Shown here: piece by piece, positions 1 to 6,915 of the stretch
Layout of the letters: each line of letters opens with the position of its first letter
Position numbering within the stretch: position 1 is the first letter of the stretch
Origin: Thioalkalivibrio sp.
Lineage (GTDB): Bacteria; Pseudomonadota; Gammaproteobacteria; Ectothiorhodospirales; Ectothiorhodospiraceae
Length of the DNA stretch: 8,155 nucleotides
Direction: 5' to 3'
Assembly: GCA_003555285.1 (NCBI GenBank)
Contig: PWGH01000028.1
Location: forward strand, 1-8,155
Program-made: the position numbers and the translations under genes
Notes under the pieces: generated by a model
Databases searched by the model: none
What the model saw: only the letters and a program-made list of their open reading frames with translations
What the model was told of the DNA's origin: nothing

Positions 1-90
1 AAACTTCCAGAAATGTATAATCCGAAAATGGCAATTAATCCAATATTTTATATAGAACATCTTGATAGCTTTTTACAATTGAACTCTGAA
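1..90. other. AT-rich segment of probable foreign origin at left edge
   Basis: About 27% GC by hand count, against clearly above 60% for the rest of the window; the change is abrupt near base 90-100. The plus-strand frame starting at base 1 is open through it and continues into the kinase remnant, reading Lys/Asn/Ile/Phe-rich residues such as KMAINPIFYIEHLDSF that do not resemble the downstream sensor domain. It may be the end of an inserted or transferred sequence whose junction created a chance in-frame fusion. I do not recognise the encoded peptide, and too little is in the window to name the source. Confidence 0.5.
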
Positions 91-1405
91 TCTGTGCCGT
101 TCGCCATGGGACTTCCGCGGCAGATGCTCGAACTCGGCTTTGATCCCTACCGCAAGCTGGGGACACTCTACTCGGTCGATACCCATGACCACGTCGTGGG
201 CTGGACCGTGCCCGGCAACTATCAGAGCGTAGGAGATACCTTGCGCATGCTGCGGGTCGCGCCCTTTGAGAACTATGGCGAGGTGAGCTGGCAGGCGGCC
301 CTCGGGAAGTCCTTACCGGGCCTCGGGGGAAATCGTACTGAGCCTGCTGCTGCTCACCGGTACGGTTGCGCGGTTCCGATACCTGAACTGGCAGCTCAAT
401 GTGACCCAGAAGCAACTGCAAGGCGAGTTGATCGAGCGTCGCCGTTCGGAGGATGGCCGGCGCGAGGCCGACCGGCACAAGGATGTGTTCCTGGCCACCC
501 TGGCCCACGAGCTGCGCAACCCTCTGGCCCCGATCACCAACGCGGTGGAGATCCTCAAGCTGGCGGACACCGAGGCCGAACGGCCCACGGCGCTCGCGAT
601 GATCGAGCGCCAGCTCGGGCACCTGGCGCGACTGATCGACGACCTGCTGGACGCGAGCCGGATTAATCGGGGCAAGCTGCAGTTGCGCCGGCAGCCGGTC
701 GCGCTCACCGAGATCGTGGAGCAGGCACTGGAAGCCTCCCGGCCGCACCTGCACGGCGCCGGGCAGGCGCTGACCCTGGCGCTGCCGCCGCAGCCCGTCC
801 GCCTGGTGGATCCGTTGCCTGGGCACGATCAGCAAGGTCTGGGCATTGGCTTGAGTCTCGCGCGGGAGCTGGTCTCGATGCACGGCGGCCACATCGAGGC
901 CCGCAGCGAAGGCCTGGCCCGGGGCAGCGAATTCATCGTGCGGCTGCCGATCCTGGTCGATACCGAAGCGGATGCCGGCACGCCCGCCGCCGCCCCGGAA
1001 CCGGAACCCGGCCAGAAGGCGGGATCGCCACGGCCACGACGGATTTTGGTGGTCGATGATAACGTCGATGCCGCGCGCTCGCTGGCGCTGTTCCTACGCA
1101 TCAACGACCATGAGGTGGAGATGGCCCACGACGGCCTGGAGGCGGTCGCAGCCGCGGAGCACTTTCGGCCCGAGGTGATCTTCCTGGACATCGGCATGCC
1201 CCGGCTCGACGGTTACGGCGCCTGCCGGCGCATTCGCGAGCGGCCGTGGGGCAAGACGATGGTAATCGTCGCGCTGACCGGCTGGGGCCAGGAGGAGGAT
1301 CAGCGCAAGACCCGGGAAGCCGGTTTCGATGCACACCTGGTGAAGCCGGTGGACGGGGCCATGCTGCTGGCAACGCTTACTGGCCTTGAGAGCCCGCGCC
1401 CTTGA
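91..1405 (+). pseudogene. Degraded hybrid sensor histidine kinase with PhnD-like sensor domain
   Basis: Remnant of a membrane two-component hybrid kinase. The first plus frame (about 91-318) carries PhnD-like periplasmic-binding pieces: GLPRQMLELGFDP matches the family's PRxML..GidP region, and DTHDHV matches its GsHdav region. This runs directly into GWTVPGNYQSV, normally the end of the domain, so the middle appears to be missing in frame. Near 316-321 the coding frame shifts by one: the next frame reads the membrane helix (EIVLSLLLLTGTVARFRYL), a coiled linker, then the HisKA box with phospho-acceptor His in LAHELRNPLAP (CAC at 506-508). After LPPQPVRLVDP (about 813) the sequence jumps to QGLGIGLSLAREL, so the N box and G1 box of the ATPase domain are absent. 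The C-terminal receiver looks complete: DD in LVVDDN, phospho-Asp in FLDIGMP (1187-1189) and Lys in LVKPVD (1343-1345). The distal frame could still be translated (first ATG at 401), giving a soluble His-plus-receiver protein without ATP binding. Stop is TGA at 1403-1405. Family assignment is from motif memory; the pseudogene call rests on three independent lesions. Confidence 0.75.
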
Positions 1406-1510
1406 ACATTCCAATGGCCTGGCCAATGGCTTGGTGAATCCCTGAGCCGACGCAAACCGGTAGTCGCCGCAGTTGGTCGCCGCGTCAGGACCGACCCCCG
1501 TTACCACCCG

Positions 1511-1545
1511 CAGGGTGGGCGAAGGCAAGCGCAGCGGGCCCACCA
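1511..1545. repeat. Small palindromic intergenic repeat (GGTGGGC...GCCCACC)
   Basis: A perfect 7-bp inverted repeat, GGTGGGC (1514-1520) and GCCCACC (1538-1544), encloses a 17-base A/G-rich centre. The form GGGTGGGC...GCCCACC resembles short palindromic repeats seen between genes in many gammaproteobacteria. No gene is convincing between 1406 and 1600. Only this copy is in the window, so repeat status is inferred from resemblance. Confidence 0.4.
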
Positions 1546-1600
1546 GAGCGTGCAAGCTTCGGCGTGTCGTCCGGTGCGATCGGCCTTGTCGGCTCGTTCC

Positions 1601-1632
1601 CAAAAAACGGAAAGCCCGCTCGCTGGCGGGCT
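1601..1632 (-). terminator. Rho-independent terminator of tRNA-Phe
   Basis: On the minus strand, starting 12 nt beyond the CCA end of the tRNA, a 7-bp perfect stem (AGCCCGC / GCGGGCT, 1626-1632 with 1613-1619, 6-nt loop) is followed by TTTCCG and a run of six T (1602-1607). It would end the tRNA transcript and any read-through from the upstream yggX operon. Confidence 0.8.
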
Positions 1633-1644
1633 GGATCAATTGTA

Positions 1645-1720
1645 TGGTGGCCAGGGACGGAATCGAACCGCCGACACGGGGATTTTCAATCCCCTGCTCT
1701 ACCGACTGAGCTACCTGGCC
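1645..1720 (-). tRNA. tRNA-Phe (anticodon GAA)
   Basis: The minus strand folds as a full cloverleaf of 76 nt including an encoded CCA. The acceptor stem is GGCCAGG (1720-1714) paired with CCTGGCC (1655-1649), with discriminator A at 1648. The D arm is GCTC/GAGC. The anticodon stem GGGGA/TCCCC carries loop TTGAAAA, giving anticodon GAA (1687-1685), and the T arm has loop TTCGATT. It decodes UUC/UUU. It is a stand-alone tRNA with its own promoter and terminator, lying behind yggX on the same strand. Confidence 0.97.
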
Positions 1721-1738
1721 TGCACTGCGAAGGACGGT

Positions 1739-1767
1739 ATTAGACCGGCACCGGGGCCGGCCGTCAA
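1739..1767 (-). promoter_or_regulatory. Sigma70-type promoter for tRNA-Phe
   Basis: On the minus strand TTGACG (1767-1762, 5/6 to TTGACA) is followed by exactly 17 nt and TCTAAT (1744-1739, 5/6 to TATAAT). A start about 7 nt after the -10 gives a short leader of roughly 10-12 nt before the mature 5' end at 1720, as is usual for a stable-RNA promoter. It lies between the yggX stop and the tRNA, so the tRNA need not depend on operon transcription. Confidence 0.7.
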
Positions 1768-1823
1768 GCCATGGGCGCTTGAGATAGCGAAAAACGAAGA
1801 CTGCCGCAGCCTCCTGGCCCTGA

Positions 1824-2102
1824 CTACTGACCCTGGTTCGGGTCCACATAACCGCTGGGTTTGGTGGCGCCGCCCTGGAAGAAGAACTTGTCCATCTCCT
1901 CCTCGAGAAACTTGCGCGCCTTCGGGTCCATCGGGCTCAGGCGGTATTCGTTGATCAGCATCGTCTGGTGCTTGAGCCAGGCCTGCCAGGCCTCCTTGGA
2001 GACGTTGGCGTAAATCCGCTTACCGAGGTCGCCGGGGTAGGTCGGGACCGCGAGGCCTTCCGCCTCCCGGCCGAGGTACACGCAATTAACCATTCGCGTC
2101 AT
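1824..2102 (-). CDS. yggX: YggX family Fe(II)-trafficking / oxidative damage protection protein
   Basis: A small cytoplasmic protein, 92 aa from the chosen start, of the YggX family, which protects Fe-S clusters and DNA from oxidative damage and is proposed to traffic iron. Family marks are [11 protein letters not shown] near the N-terminus, [31 protein letters not shown] in the centre, and a C-terminal helix [11 protein letters not shown]; usual length is about 90 aa. The start at 2102 (MTRMVNC) puts the conserved Cys at position 7, as in E. coli YggX. An in-frame ATG at 2117 adds five residues and has an AAGGAT just ahead, so it is a real alternative. The start lies inside the end of mutY (17-nt overlap, 32 with the upstream ATG), so translation is probably coupled. 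The mutY-yggX order is also found in E. coli, and both products limit oxidative damage; MutY itself holds a 4Fe-4S cluster. Confidence 0.93.
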   Translation of the reverse strand: MTRMVNCVYLGREAEGLAVPTYPGDLGKRIYANVSKEAWQAWLKHQTMLINEYRLSPMDPKARKFLEEEMDKFFFQGGATKPSGYVDPNQGQ

Positions 2103-3162
2103 CGTTGGGGTTCCCATGATCCTTCAGAAATCGTTCGATGGGGGCCGGGAGTCCGACCCGCATCGCAAACCCGGTTTTATACCAGATCGCCCCCTGCCCT
2201 TCCATGATTCCACATGCCCCGGCAGGGAGCTCGAAGCGCAGGATACGCAGGTCCAGTCGATAATGGCTGAAGACGTGCTCGATGCGATCCGGCTCGATGC
2301 GATCGGGCCTGGGCGCGGCCTCGCGCAGGCCGGCCCAGCGCACCCGCAACACGTCACACAGGGCCCTCGGTTCCTGCGCCTCGGGCAGGCTGTAGAGACC
2401 GCCCCAGATGCCGGTCGGAGCCCGTCGCTCCAGATACACCCCCTCGGGGGAACGCACCAGGGCGGCCCACCGGGTGCGCACCGGCAGGATCTTCGTTGGC
2501 CGTGGGGTCGGCAAGGCTTCCACGCGTCCTGCCGCCAACGCAACACAATCCCCGGCCACCGGACACCGGGTACACAGCGGTCGGCGGCGAACGCAGATCC
2601 CGGCGCCCAGGTCCATCAGCGCCTGGGTGTAGTCGGCCAGGCGCTGATGCGGCAGCCGCTGCTCGGCAATCCGCCACAGGGACCGCTGCACCGGAACCTG
2701 CCCCGGCCAGCCTTCGATCCCGGCATGCCGGGCCAGGACCCGGCGCACATTGCCATCGAGGATGGCCTCCCGCTGGCCGTCGGCCTGGGCCAGGATGGCG
2801 GCGGCGGTGGAGCGGCCGATACCCGGCAGGGCCTCCAGATCCCCGCGTTCGTTCGGAAACACGCCGCCATGGCATGCCATCAGCTGCTGCGCCGTTCGGT
2901 GCAGATTGCGGGCCCGGGCGTAATACCCGAGCCCGGACCACAGATGGAGCACCTCGTCCGGGGGTGCGGCGGCCAGGGCGGCGAGGTCGGGAAAGCGCTC
3001 GATGAAGCTCAGAAAGTACGGAATCGCCGTCTCGACCCGGGTCTGCTGCAACATGATTTCCGAGATCCACACCCGATAAGCGTTCCGTGGCTGCTGCCAA
3101 GGCAGATCATGGCGACCGTGAACATCGAACCAGGCGAGCAGGCGTTCGGCAAAGCCGCTCAT
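2086..3162 (-). CDS. mutY: A/G-specific adenine DNA glycosylase MutY
   Basis: A base-excision repair glycosylase that removes A mispaired with 8-oxoguanine, 358 aa (E. coli MutY 350). The N-terminal HhH-GPD domain shows the catalytic Glu35 in SEIMLQQT, the helix-hairpin-helix PGIGRSTA (113-120) and the catalytic Asp136 in ILDGNVRRV. The 4Fe-4S ligands are C190, C197, C200 and C206 in the standard C-x6-C-x2-C-x5-C spacing. The C-terminal NUDIX-like 8-oxoG recognition domain runs from about 225, with WGGLYSLPE (253-261) and FSHYRL (298-303). All expected catalytic and metal residues are present, so it should be active. Its ATG overlaps the stop of the START-like gene by 4 nt (ATGA), and its own end overlaps yggX. 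An odd point is a tandem [10 protein letters not shown] repeat just before FSHYRL. Confidence 0.97.
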   Translation of the reverse strand: MSGFAERLLAWFDVHGRHDLPWQQPRNAYRVWISEIMLQQTRVETAIPYFLSFIERFPDLAALAAAPPDEVLHLWSGLGYYARARNLHRTAQQLMACHGGVFPNERGDLEALPGIGRSTAAAILAQADGQREAILDGNVRRVLARHAGIEGWPGQVPVQRSLWRIAEQRLPHQRLADYTQALMDLGAGICVRRRPLCTRCPVAGDCVALAAGRVEALPTPRPTKILPVRTRWAALVRSPEGVYLERRAPTGIWGGLYSLPEAQEPRALCDVLRVRWAGLREAAPRPDRIEPDRIEHVFSHYRLDLRILRFELPAGACGIMEGQGAIWYKTGFAMRVGLPAPIERFLKDHGNPNDDANG

Positions 3163-3851
3163 GGCCCGCGGCTCACCGCTTCACGCGAAGCCTGGTGCGC
3201 ACGCGCCGCGCCTTCGATCCGCCCGACACTGTCTTGGAGTTCCGCGCGCAGCCAGCCTCGGAGCAGCGGTCCACCAAGAACCCGGGGGATCGCGAAATCC
3301 GGTTCGAGATAGCCATACATCCGCAGCTCGGCGTGGCCGGTCATCGCGGTGCGCTCCTCGATATGCCAGGCGAAGTGCCCCCGCCGGATGCGGCCGCGCT
3401 CCGGCACCGTGATGCCGGAAGACCAGCCGGTCTGGGTACGGCGAATGTCCAGGGTGTGTCCGATCTCCCGGCACACGAACAGTATGCAGCCGCGCATCCG
3501 CGTGAACACACGCTCCACCCCCTCGCCGGAGGGACCCAGCGGACGGCTCTCCACCACCAGCGGAAACACCCGGTCCAGGCGATCGTATTCGTGGATCACC
3601 GCGCGCACGTCCTCGGCCGGTGCCCGCACCACGGCGTCCAACCGGAACTCCAGGCGCAAGCCGTCGAACAGCACCTCGACCGCCGGTGCCGATTTTTCGA
3701 GTGCACCGGGTACGAGCGCGACCGCGACCGGCCGGGTCGATCCGGATAGGGTTGCTTCCGATAGGATCGATCCGGGGGTGGCCAGGGTCACCGGAAACGG
3801 CAGGAACCAGCCCCCGAAGAGGGGCAGGAGCAGCCAGGCAAGACGGGGCAT
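3159..3851 (-). CDS. Exported START/SRPBCC-like (putative lipid-binding) protein
   Basis: A 230-aa protein of no recognised named family. Residues 1-24 look like a cleavable signal peptide: MPRLAW, then a Leu/Phe-rich core, with TLA-TPG as a likely cleavage point. From about 65 the pattern LRLEFRLDAVVRAPAEDVRAVIHEYDRLDRVFP is typical of the first strand and helix of START/SRPBCC (polyketide-cyclase-like) folds that bind lipids or other hydrophobic ligands. Two cysteines (C122, C127) sit in GCILFVCREIG and could form a disulfide. The C-terminal part (GWLRAELQDSVGRIEGAARA) fits the long closing helix of the fold. It starts 2 nt after the AsmA stop and overlaps mutY by ATGA, so it is the central gene of the operon. 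The fold is an inference from pattern. A periplasmic role with the adjacent AsmA protein is suggested by export and coupling only; no ligand can be named. Confidence 0.75.
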   Translation of the reverse strand: MPRLAWLLLPLFGGWFLPFPVTLATPGSILSEATLSGSTRPVAVALVPGALEKSAPAVEVLFDGLRLEFRLDAVVRAPAEDVRAVIHEYDRLDRVFPLVVESRPLGPSGEGVERVFTRMRGCILFVCREIGHTLDIRRTQTGWSSGITVPERGRIRRGHFAWHIEERTAMTGHAELRMYGYLEPDFAIPRVLGGPLLRGWLRAELQDSVGRIEGAARAHQASREAVSRGP

Positions 3852-3853
3852 CT

Positions 3854-6145
3854 TCAGCGTGGGCTCCGGCTCCGCTCCAGGAGTTGTTCCAGGAGATCGC
3901 GTGTCCGAGGGGATCCCGAGGGTGCGGCCTGGGTATCGGGATCCGCAACTTCGCCTTCTCCGTCGATCGGGCCAGGTGCAGCGGACCCGGCGTTCCCGGC
4001 ATCCGGGCTGGGTGAGCGGCCGGAGCCTCCGGGCATGAGGCGTTCGAGCAGGCCCTCCGGCAAACGCTCCTCGACCTCGCGGCGCAGCCGGTCCTCGACG
4101 CGCTCGCGCACGGTATCTTCCAGGTCCAGGCGGAAACGGGGCTCGTCGAAGGTCCCGCTGATGCGGATCGGCAGCGTCACGCCACGCAGCTCCTCCAGGG
4201 AACGGCCCCGCTGGCCCTCGATGGTCGCGACGAGGGTCGTGTCCAGGCGGTAATCCAGCGTCTGATCGGCCAGATCGGCGGAACCGCGGCCGGCGACGCG
4301 CAGCAACGGCGAGTTCGCTTCCAGGTCCTGGTTGTGGACCACCCCGTCGTCGATACGAAAACTGCCGCGCAGTTCGGAGAAATCGGTTTCGTTGGGCTCG
4401 TCGTCGTCCTCGGGCGTCTCGCCGCGCAGGCGCGCCTCGGCCCGGCGGATGATGCGCGCGACGTTGATGCCGCGCACGGCGCCGTCCTCGAAGGCCAGTT
4501 CGCCATCGCCATTCAGGCGCGCGATCCAGTCCTCCACGCGGGTGCCGGCGGTATGCACATCCAGCCGAAGGTTCCCCGTGCCGAGCAGCAGCGATTCGTC
4601 CTCCTGCATGGCTTCGAGCAGCGGACCGATCGCGATGTTTTCCAGGTTCAGCCCCAAGACGAATTGCGGCACCTCCTCGCGGACATTCACCGAGGCCCGG
4701 GTCTCCAGCCGCCCCTCGTAGCCTTGGGCCGTCAGGGGCTCCAGCCGCCATTCACCATCGCGGGCCCGCAGCACTACATCGATGTCCTGCAGGTTCAGCC
4801 CCAGGAAGGTCAGGGTCTCCAATGTGAGCCGTCCGTCCAGATCCAGGGTCCGCATCCATTCGACCGGCAGATCGACCGGGATCTCGGCCTGTTCCACGGC
4901 GTCCGGCGCCGCCTCGGGGCGGGGTTCGGCTGGCGCTGCCGGCGCATCTTCCGGCGGCAGGTAGCGGTCCAGATCGAGACGATCGCCGTGCAGCAGGAAC
5001 TCCAGCAACGGCCGGGGCCCGGTGAAATCCAGCGCGCCATTGCCCCGCAGGCTGCTGCCGTCCAGCGCGATGAGCAGCGGCTCCAGCGTCACGCGATCCA
5101 GATCGCCGGCGGCGGTCAGGTCCAACGCCATACGGCCCAGGGCGTCGGGATCCGCGGTCGCCGGGGCGTCCAGGCCCAGGTCGACCAGCACCTCGCGCGG
5201 GCTGAAGGTATTGCTGCGCAGGGTGCCCTGCAGCGCTGGAATCGCGGTGCCCAGGCCGCTGACTTCGGCCAGACCGGTCAGGTGCAGATCCGACACGTGC
5301 ACCGAGAAGCGCTCGGCCCGGGCCACGTCGGCATTCAGGTCCAGCACCAGATCGGCCTCGATACCGGCCGGAATCGGTGTGTCGATACCCGGCAGGCGCA
5401 GCGTCACGTCGGATTGGATGCGGCGCAGCGTATAGCGACGCCCCACCAGATCGACGTTCAGCAGGGCATTCAGCCGCAGATCCATGCCGACCGGCTCGGC
5501 GTCCTCGGTTTCAAGCTGCAGGGTGCCGTCGAGGTGCACCGGGGTTTCGACGCCGGGCCGGAACTCGCGCACGTTCAGGTTCAGCGGTGCAAGCACCATG
5601 CGTGTGCCCGCTTGCCGATCATTCCATTCCACCCGCAGATTGGTCGCTGCGATCCCGGCGATCGCGAAACGGTCCAGTTCGACCCGCGAAGGGGGGGGCA
5701 CGACCTCGTCGTTCCCGACCGCATCCTCACGGGCCGCCTCGGCGCGTTCCGCCAGATCGTCCCAGTTGCTGCGCCCATCGGCGCGCCGGACCAGATACAG
5801 GCTGACGCTGTCCGCCTCGATCCGCTGCACCTCGAGCTCGCCGCGCAGCAGCGGCCAGGCGGCGACCGCGACGTCCACCACCGCGAATTCCGCGAAGGGG
5901 GTCTCGTCGAAGCCCTCGGCATTGGCCATGCGCACATCTTCGAGGCGCAGGCCGAGCGTCGGGAAGAAGGTCAATTCGATGGGACCCGTCAGCGTCAGTT
6001 CACGCCCGGTGGCCTCGGCGGCCTCATGCTCGATGCGCTCCTTGTAGGCATTGGGGTCGAAGGTCAACGCCAGAAAGATGCCGGCGATGATCAGGACCAG
6101 CAGTAGGACACCCAACAAGCCCAGCAGGCGCAGGATCCATTTCAT
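3854..6145 (-). CDS. AsmA family envelope protein
   Basis: A 763-aa inner-membrane-anchored, mainly periplasmic protein. It has one N-terminal helix (residues 3-25, ILRLLGLLGVLLLVLIIAG), then the AsmA opening DPNAYKERIEHEAAEATGRELTLTG and FFPTLGLRLEDVRMAN. Long beta-rich repeats follow, interrupted near 395-425 by an Ala/Pro/Glu linker. A C-terminal AsmA-type module carries LNGDGELAFEDGAVRGINVARI (around 550), LDYRLDTTL and ISGTFDEPRF (near 670). The last 70 or so residues are low-complexity Gly/Ser/Pro/Ala and probably disordered. AsmA-like proteins act in outer-membrane assembly and are proposed to form a bridge for lipid passage across the periplasm. The start at 6145 (MKWIL) is chosen because AGGGAG lies 7 nt ahead; the ATG at 6151 adds MK but is only 1 nt from that site. 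It starts 11 nt after moaC and ends 2 nt before the START-like gene. An open stretch further upstream in the same frame belongs to moaC DNA and is not coding. Confidence 0.92.
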   Translation of the reverse strand: MKWILRLLGLLGVLLLVLIIAGIFLALTFDPNAYKERIEHEAAEATGRELTLTGPIELTFFPTLGLRLEDVRMANAEGFDETPFAEFAVVDVAVAAWPLLRGELEVQRIEADSVSLYLVRRADGRSNWDDLAERAEAAREDAVGNDEVVPPPSRVELDRFAIAGIAATNLRVEWNDRQAGTRMVLAPLNLNVREFRPGVETPVHLDGTLQLETEDAEPVGMDLRLNALLNVDLVGRRYTLRRIQSDVTLRLPGIDTPIPAGIEADLVLDLNADVARAERFSVHVSDLHLTGLAEVSGLGTAIPALQGTLRSNTFSPREVLVDLGLDAPATADPDALGRMALDLTAAGDLDRVTLEPLLIALDGSSLRGNGALDFTGPRPLLEFLLHGDRLDLDRYLPPEDAPAAPAEPRPEAAPDAVEQAEIPVDLPVEWMRTLDLDGRLTLETLTFLGLNLQDIDVVLRARDGEWRLEPLTAQGYEGRLETRASVNVREEVPQFVLGLNLENIAIGPLLEAMQEDESLLLGTGNLRLDVHTAGTRVEDWIARLNGDGELAFEDGAVRGINVARIIRRAEARLRGETPEDDDEPNETDFSELRGSFRIDDGVVHNQDLEANSPLLRVAGRGSADLADQTLDYRLDTTLVATIEGQRGRSLEELRGVTLPIRISGTFDEPRFRLDLEDTVRERVEDRLRREVEERLPEGLLERLMPGGSGRSPSPDAGNAGSAAPGPIDGEGEVADPDTQAAPSGSPRTRDLLEQLLERSRSPR

Positions 6146-6152
6146 CTTCATG

Positions 6153-6158
6153 CTCCCT
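6153..6158 (-). promoter_or_regulatory. Ribosome binding site deciding the asmA start
   Basis: AGGGAG on the minus strand overlaps the moaC stop codon TAG (6159-6157). It is 7 nt from the ATG at 6145 but only 1 nt from the ATG at 6151, favouring the inner start. A site embedded in the previous gene's stop suggests coupled translation. Confidence 0.6.
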
Positions 6159-6633
6159 ATGGTGACGGTGCGGTCCAGCTTCCGCTGCGGCCGCCGTGTT
6201 TCTCCAGCAGACGAACGCCTTCGATGGCCATGCCGCGGTCCACCGCCTTGCACATGTCGTAGATCGTCAGCAGGGTCACGGTGACGGCAGTCAGCGCCTC
6301 CATTTCCACGCCGGTCGGCCCATGGACCTCGCAGGTCGCCTGTACCCGCACATGATCCGGCTCGGCCTGCAGCTCCAGCGCCACCCGGCTCAGACCGATG
6401 GGATGGCACAGCGGGATCAGATCGCCGGTGCGCTTGGCGGCCATGATCCCCGCCACCCGGGCCACGCCCAGCACATCGCCCTTGCGATGGTCGCCGGCGC
6501 GAATGTGCGCGGCGGTCTCCGGATGCATGCGGATCAGGCCCTCGGCCACGGCGACGCGGTGGGTGCTCGGCTTGGCGCCGACGTCGACCATATGCGCCTG
6601 TCCGGCGGGGTCGAAATGTGTGAGTTCATTCAT
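6157..6633 (-). CDS. moaC: Cyclic pyranopterin monophosphate synthase MoaC
   Basis: Makes cyclic pyranopterin monophosphate from the MoaA product in the first stage of molybdenum cofactor synthesis; a cytoplasmic hexamer in known members. The 158 aa match the family length of about 160. Signature residues are visible: Lys51 in DHRKGDVLG, Lys67 and His77 in [37 protein letters not shown], and Asp126/Lys129 in IYDMCKAVD. The start is ATG at 6633 (MNELTHFD), the usual N-terminus. It is the first gene of the leftward group and stands divergent to moaDE across 45 bp. No moaA is in the window, so the rest of the pathway is elsewhere. Confidence 0.97.
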   Translation of the reverse strand: MNELTHFDPAGQAHMVDVGAKPSTHRVAVAEGLIRMHPETAAHIRAGDHRKGDVLGVARVAGIMAAKRTGDLIPLCHPIGLSRVALELQAEPDHVRVQATCEVHGPTGVEMEALTAVTVTLLTIYDMCKAVDRGMAIEGVRLLEKHGGRSGSWTAPSP

Positions 6634-6638
6634 GCGCC

Positions 6639-6644
6639 TATAAT
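6639..6644 (+). promoter_or_regulatory. Candidate -10 box for moaDE
   Basis: A perfect TATAAT on the plus strand inside the 45-bp moaC-moaD gap. A transcript starting near 6651 would have a leader of about 28 nt containing AGGG before the moaD GTG. No good -35 hexamer is seen at 16-18 nt upstream, where the DNA is already moaC coding sequence. A weak -35 or an activator may therefore be needed, or the match may be chance. A leftward promoter for moaC could not be identified. Confidence 0.45.
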
Positions 6645-6678
6645 GCTCGACCGTCCCAAATATGTGTAGGGCCGCATC

Positions 6679-6912
6679 GTGACCATTACCGTTCATTATT
6701 TCGCTCGCCTGCGCGAGGACCTCGGACGCGACGGCGATGCCGTAGCCGCACCCGAGGGACCGACCACCCCCGCGGACCTCTGGCGCCAGCTGCACGCAGG
6801 GGCGCCGCCGCCGCGGCTGATGGTGGCGGTGAACCAGAATCACGCGCGCCTGGACACCCCGGTGGCCGATGGTGACGAGGTCGCCTTCTTCCCGCCGGTG
6901 ACCGGAGGCTGA
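6679..6912 (+). CDS. moaD: Molybdopterin synthase small subunit MoaD (sulfur carrier)
   Basis: A 77-aa ubiquitin-like sulfur carrier. Its C-terminal Gly-Gly (residues 76-77 in FPPVTGG) is adenylated and converted to a thiocarboxylate that donates sulfur to the pterin precursor in the MoaE active site. The N-terminal strand [16 protein letters not shown] and the late block [29 protein letters not shown] are standard for the family. The start is GTG at 6679, with AGGG about 8 nt upstream; no ATG is nearby in frame. It is followed 3 nt later by moaE, its obligate partner. Confidence 0.96.
   Translation: MTITVHYFARLREDLGRDGDAVAAPEGPTTPADLWRQLHAGAPPPRLMVAVNQNHARLDTPVADGDEVAFFPPVTGG
6904..6908 (+). 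promoter_or_regulatory. Ribosome binding site of moaE inside the moaD Gly-Gly codons
   Basis: GGAGG is formed by the GGA GGC codons of the essential C-terminal Gly-Gly of MoaD and sits 7 nt before the moaE ATG. One sequence thus serves both the carrier tail and moaE initiation, which would help couple synthesis of the two subunits. Confidence 0.75.
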
Positions 6913-6915
6913 TCG

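Noticed and set aside
35..892. Minus-strand 285-codon frame opposite the kinase
   Set aside because: Composition is Arg/Gln/Leu-rich shadow of the kinase; the plus strand carries recognisable HisKA and receiver motifs.
1473..1709. Plus-strand 78-codon frame over the tRNA region
   Set aside because: It runs antisense across the tRNA-Phe and its terminator; the ARDGIEPPTRGFSIPCSTD end is simply the antisense of a tRNA gene and is a common false annotation.
1780..1823. Possible terminator after yggX (T-rich run TCTTCGTTTTTC on the minus strand)
   Set aside because: Only a 3-4 bp stem precedes the T run, too weak to call; the clear terminator lies after the tRNA.
1094..1849. Minus-strand 251-codon frame through the receiver domain, tRNA and yggX end
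   Set aside because: It reads the tRNA itself (AQSVEQGIENPRVGGSIP) and antisense kinase DNA, with no domain; a shadow of high-GC sequence.
2116..3312. Plus-strand 398-codon frame opposite mutY
   Set aside because: Antisense to a MutY gene with all catalytic residues; low-complexity Pro/Gly/Gln-rich translation.
4334..6106. Plus-strand 590-codon frame opposite asmA
   Set aside because: Antisense to a recognisable AsmA protein, rich in His/Gln/Gly/Arg, no signal or domain; expected of GC-rich antisense frames.
6634..6678. Molybdenum cofactor riboswitch upstream of moaDE
   Set aside because: The leader can be only about 28 nt and no Moco-riboswitch-like structure could fit.
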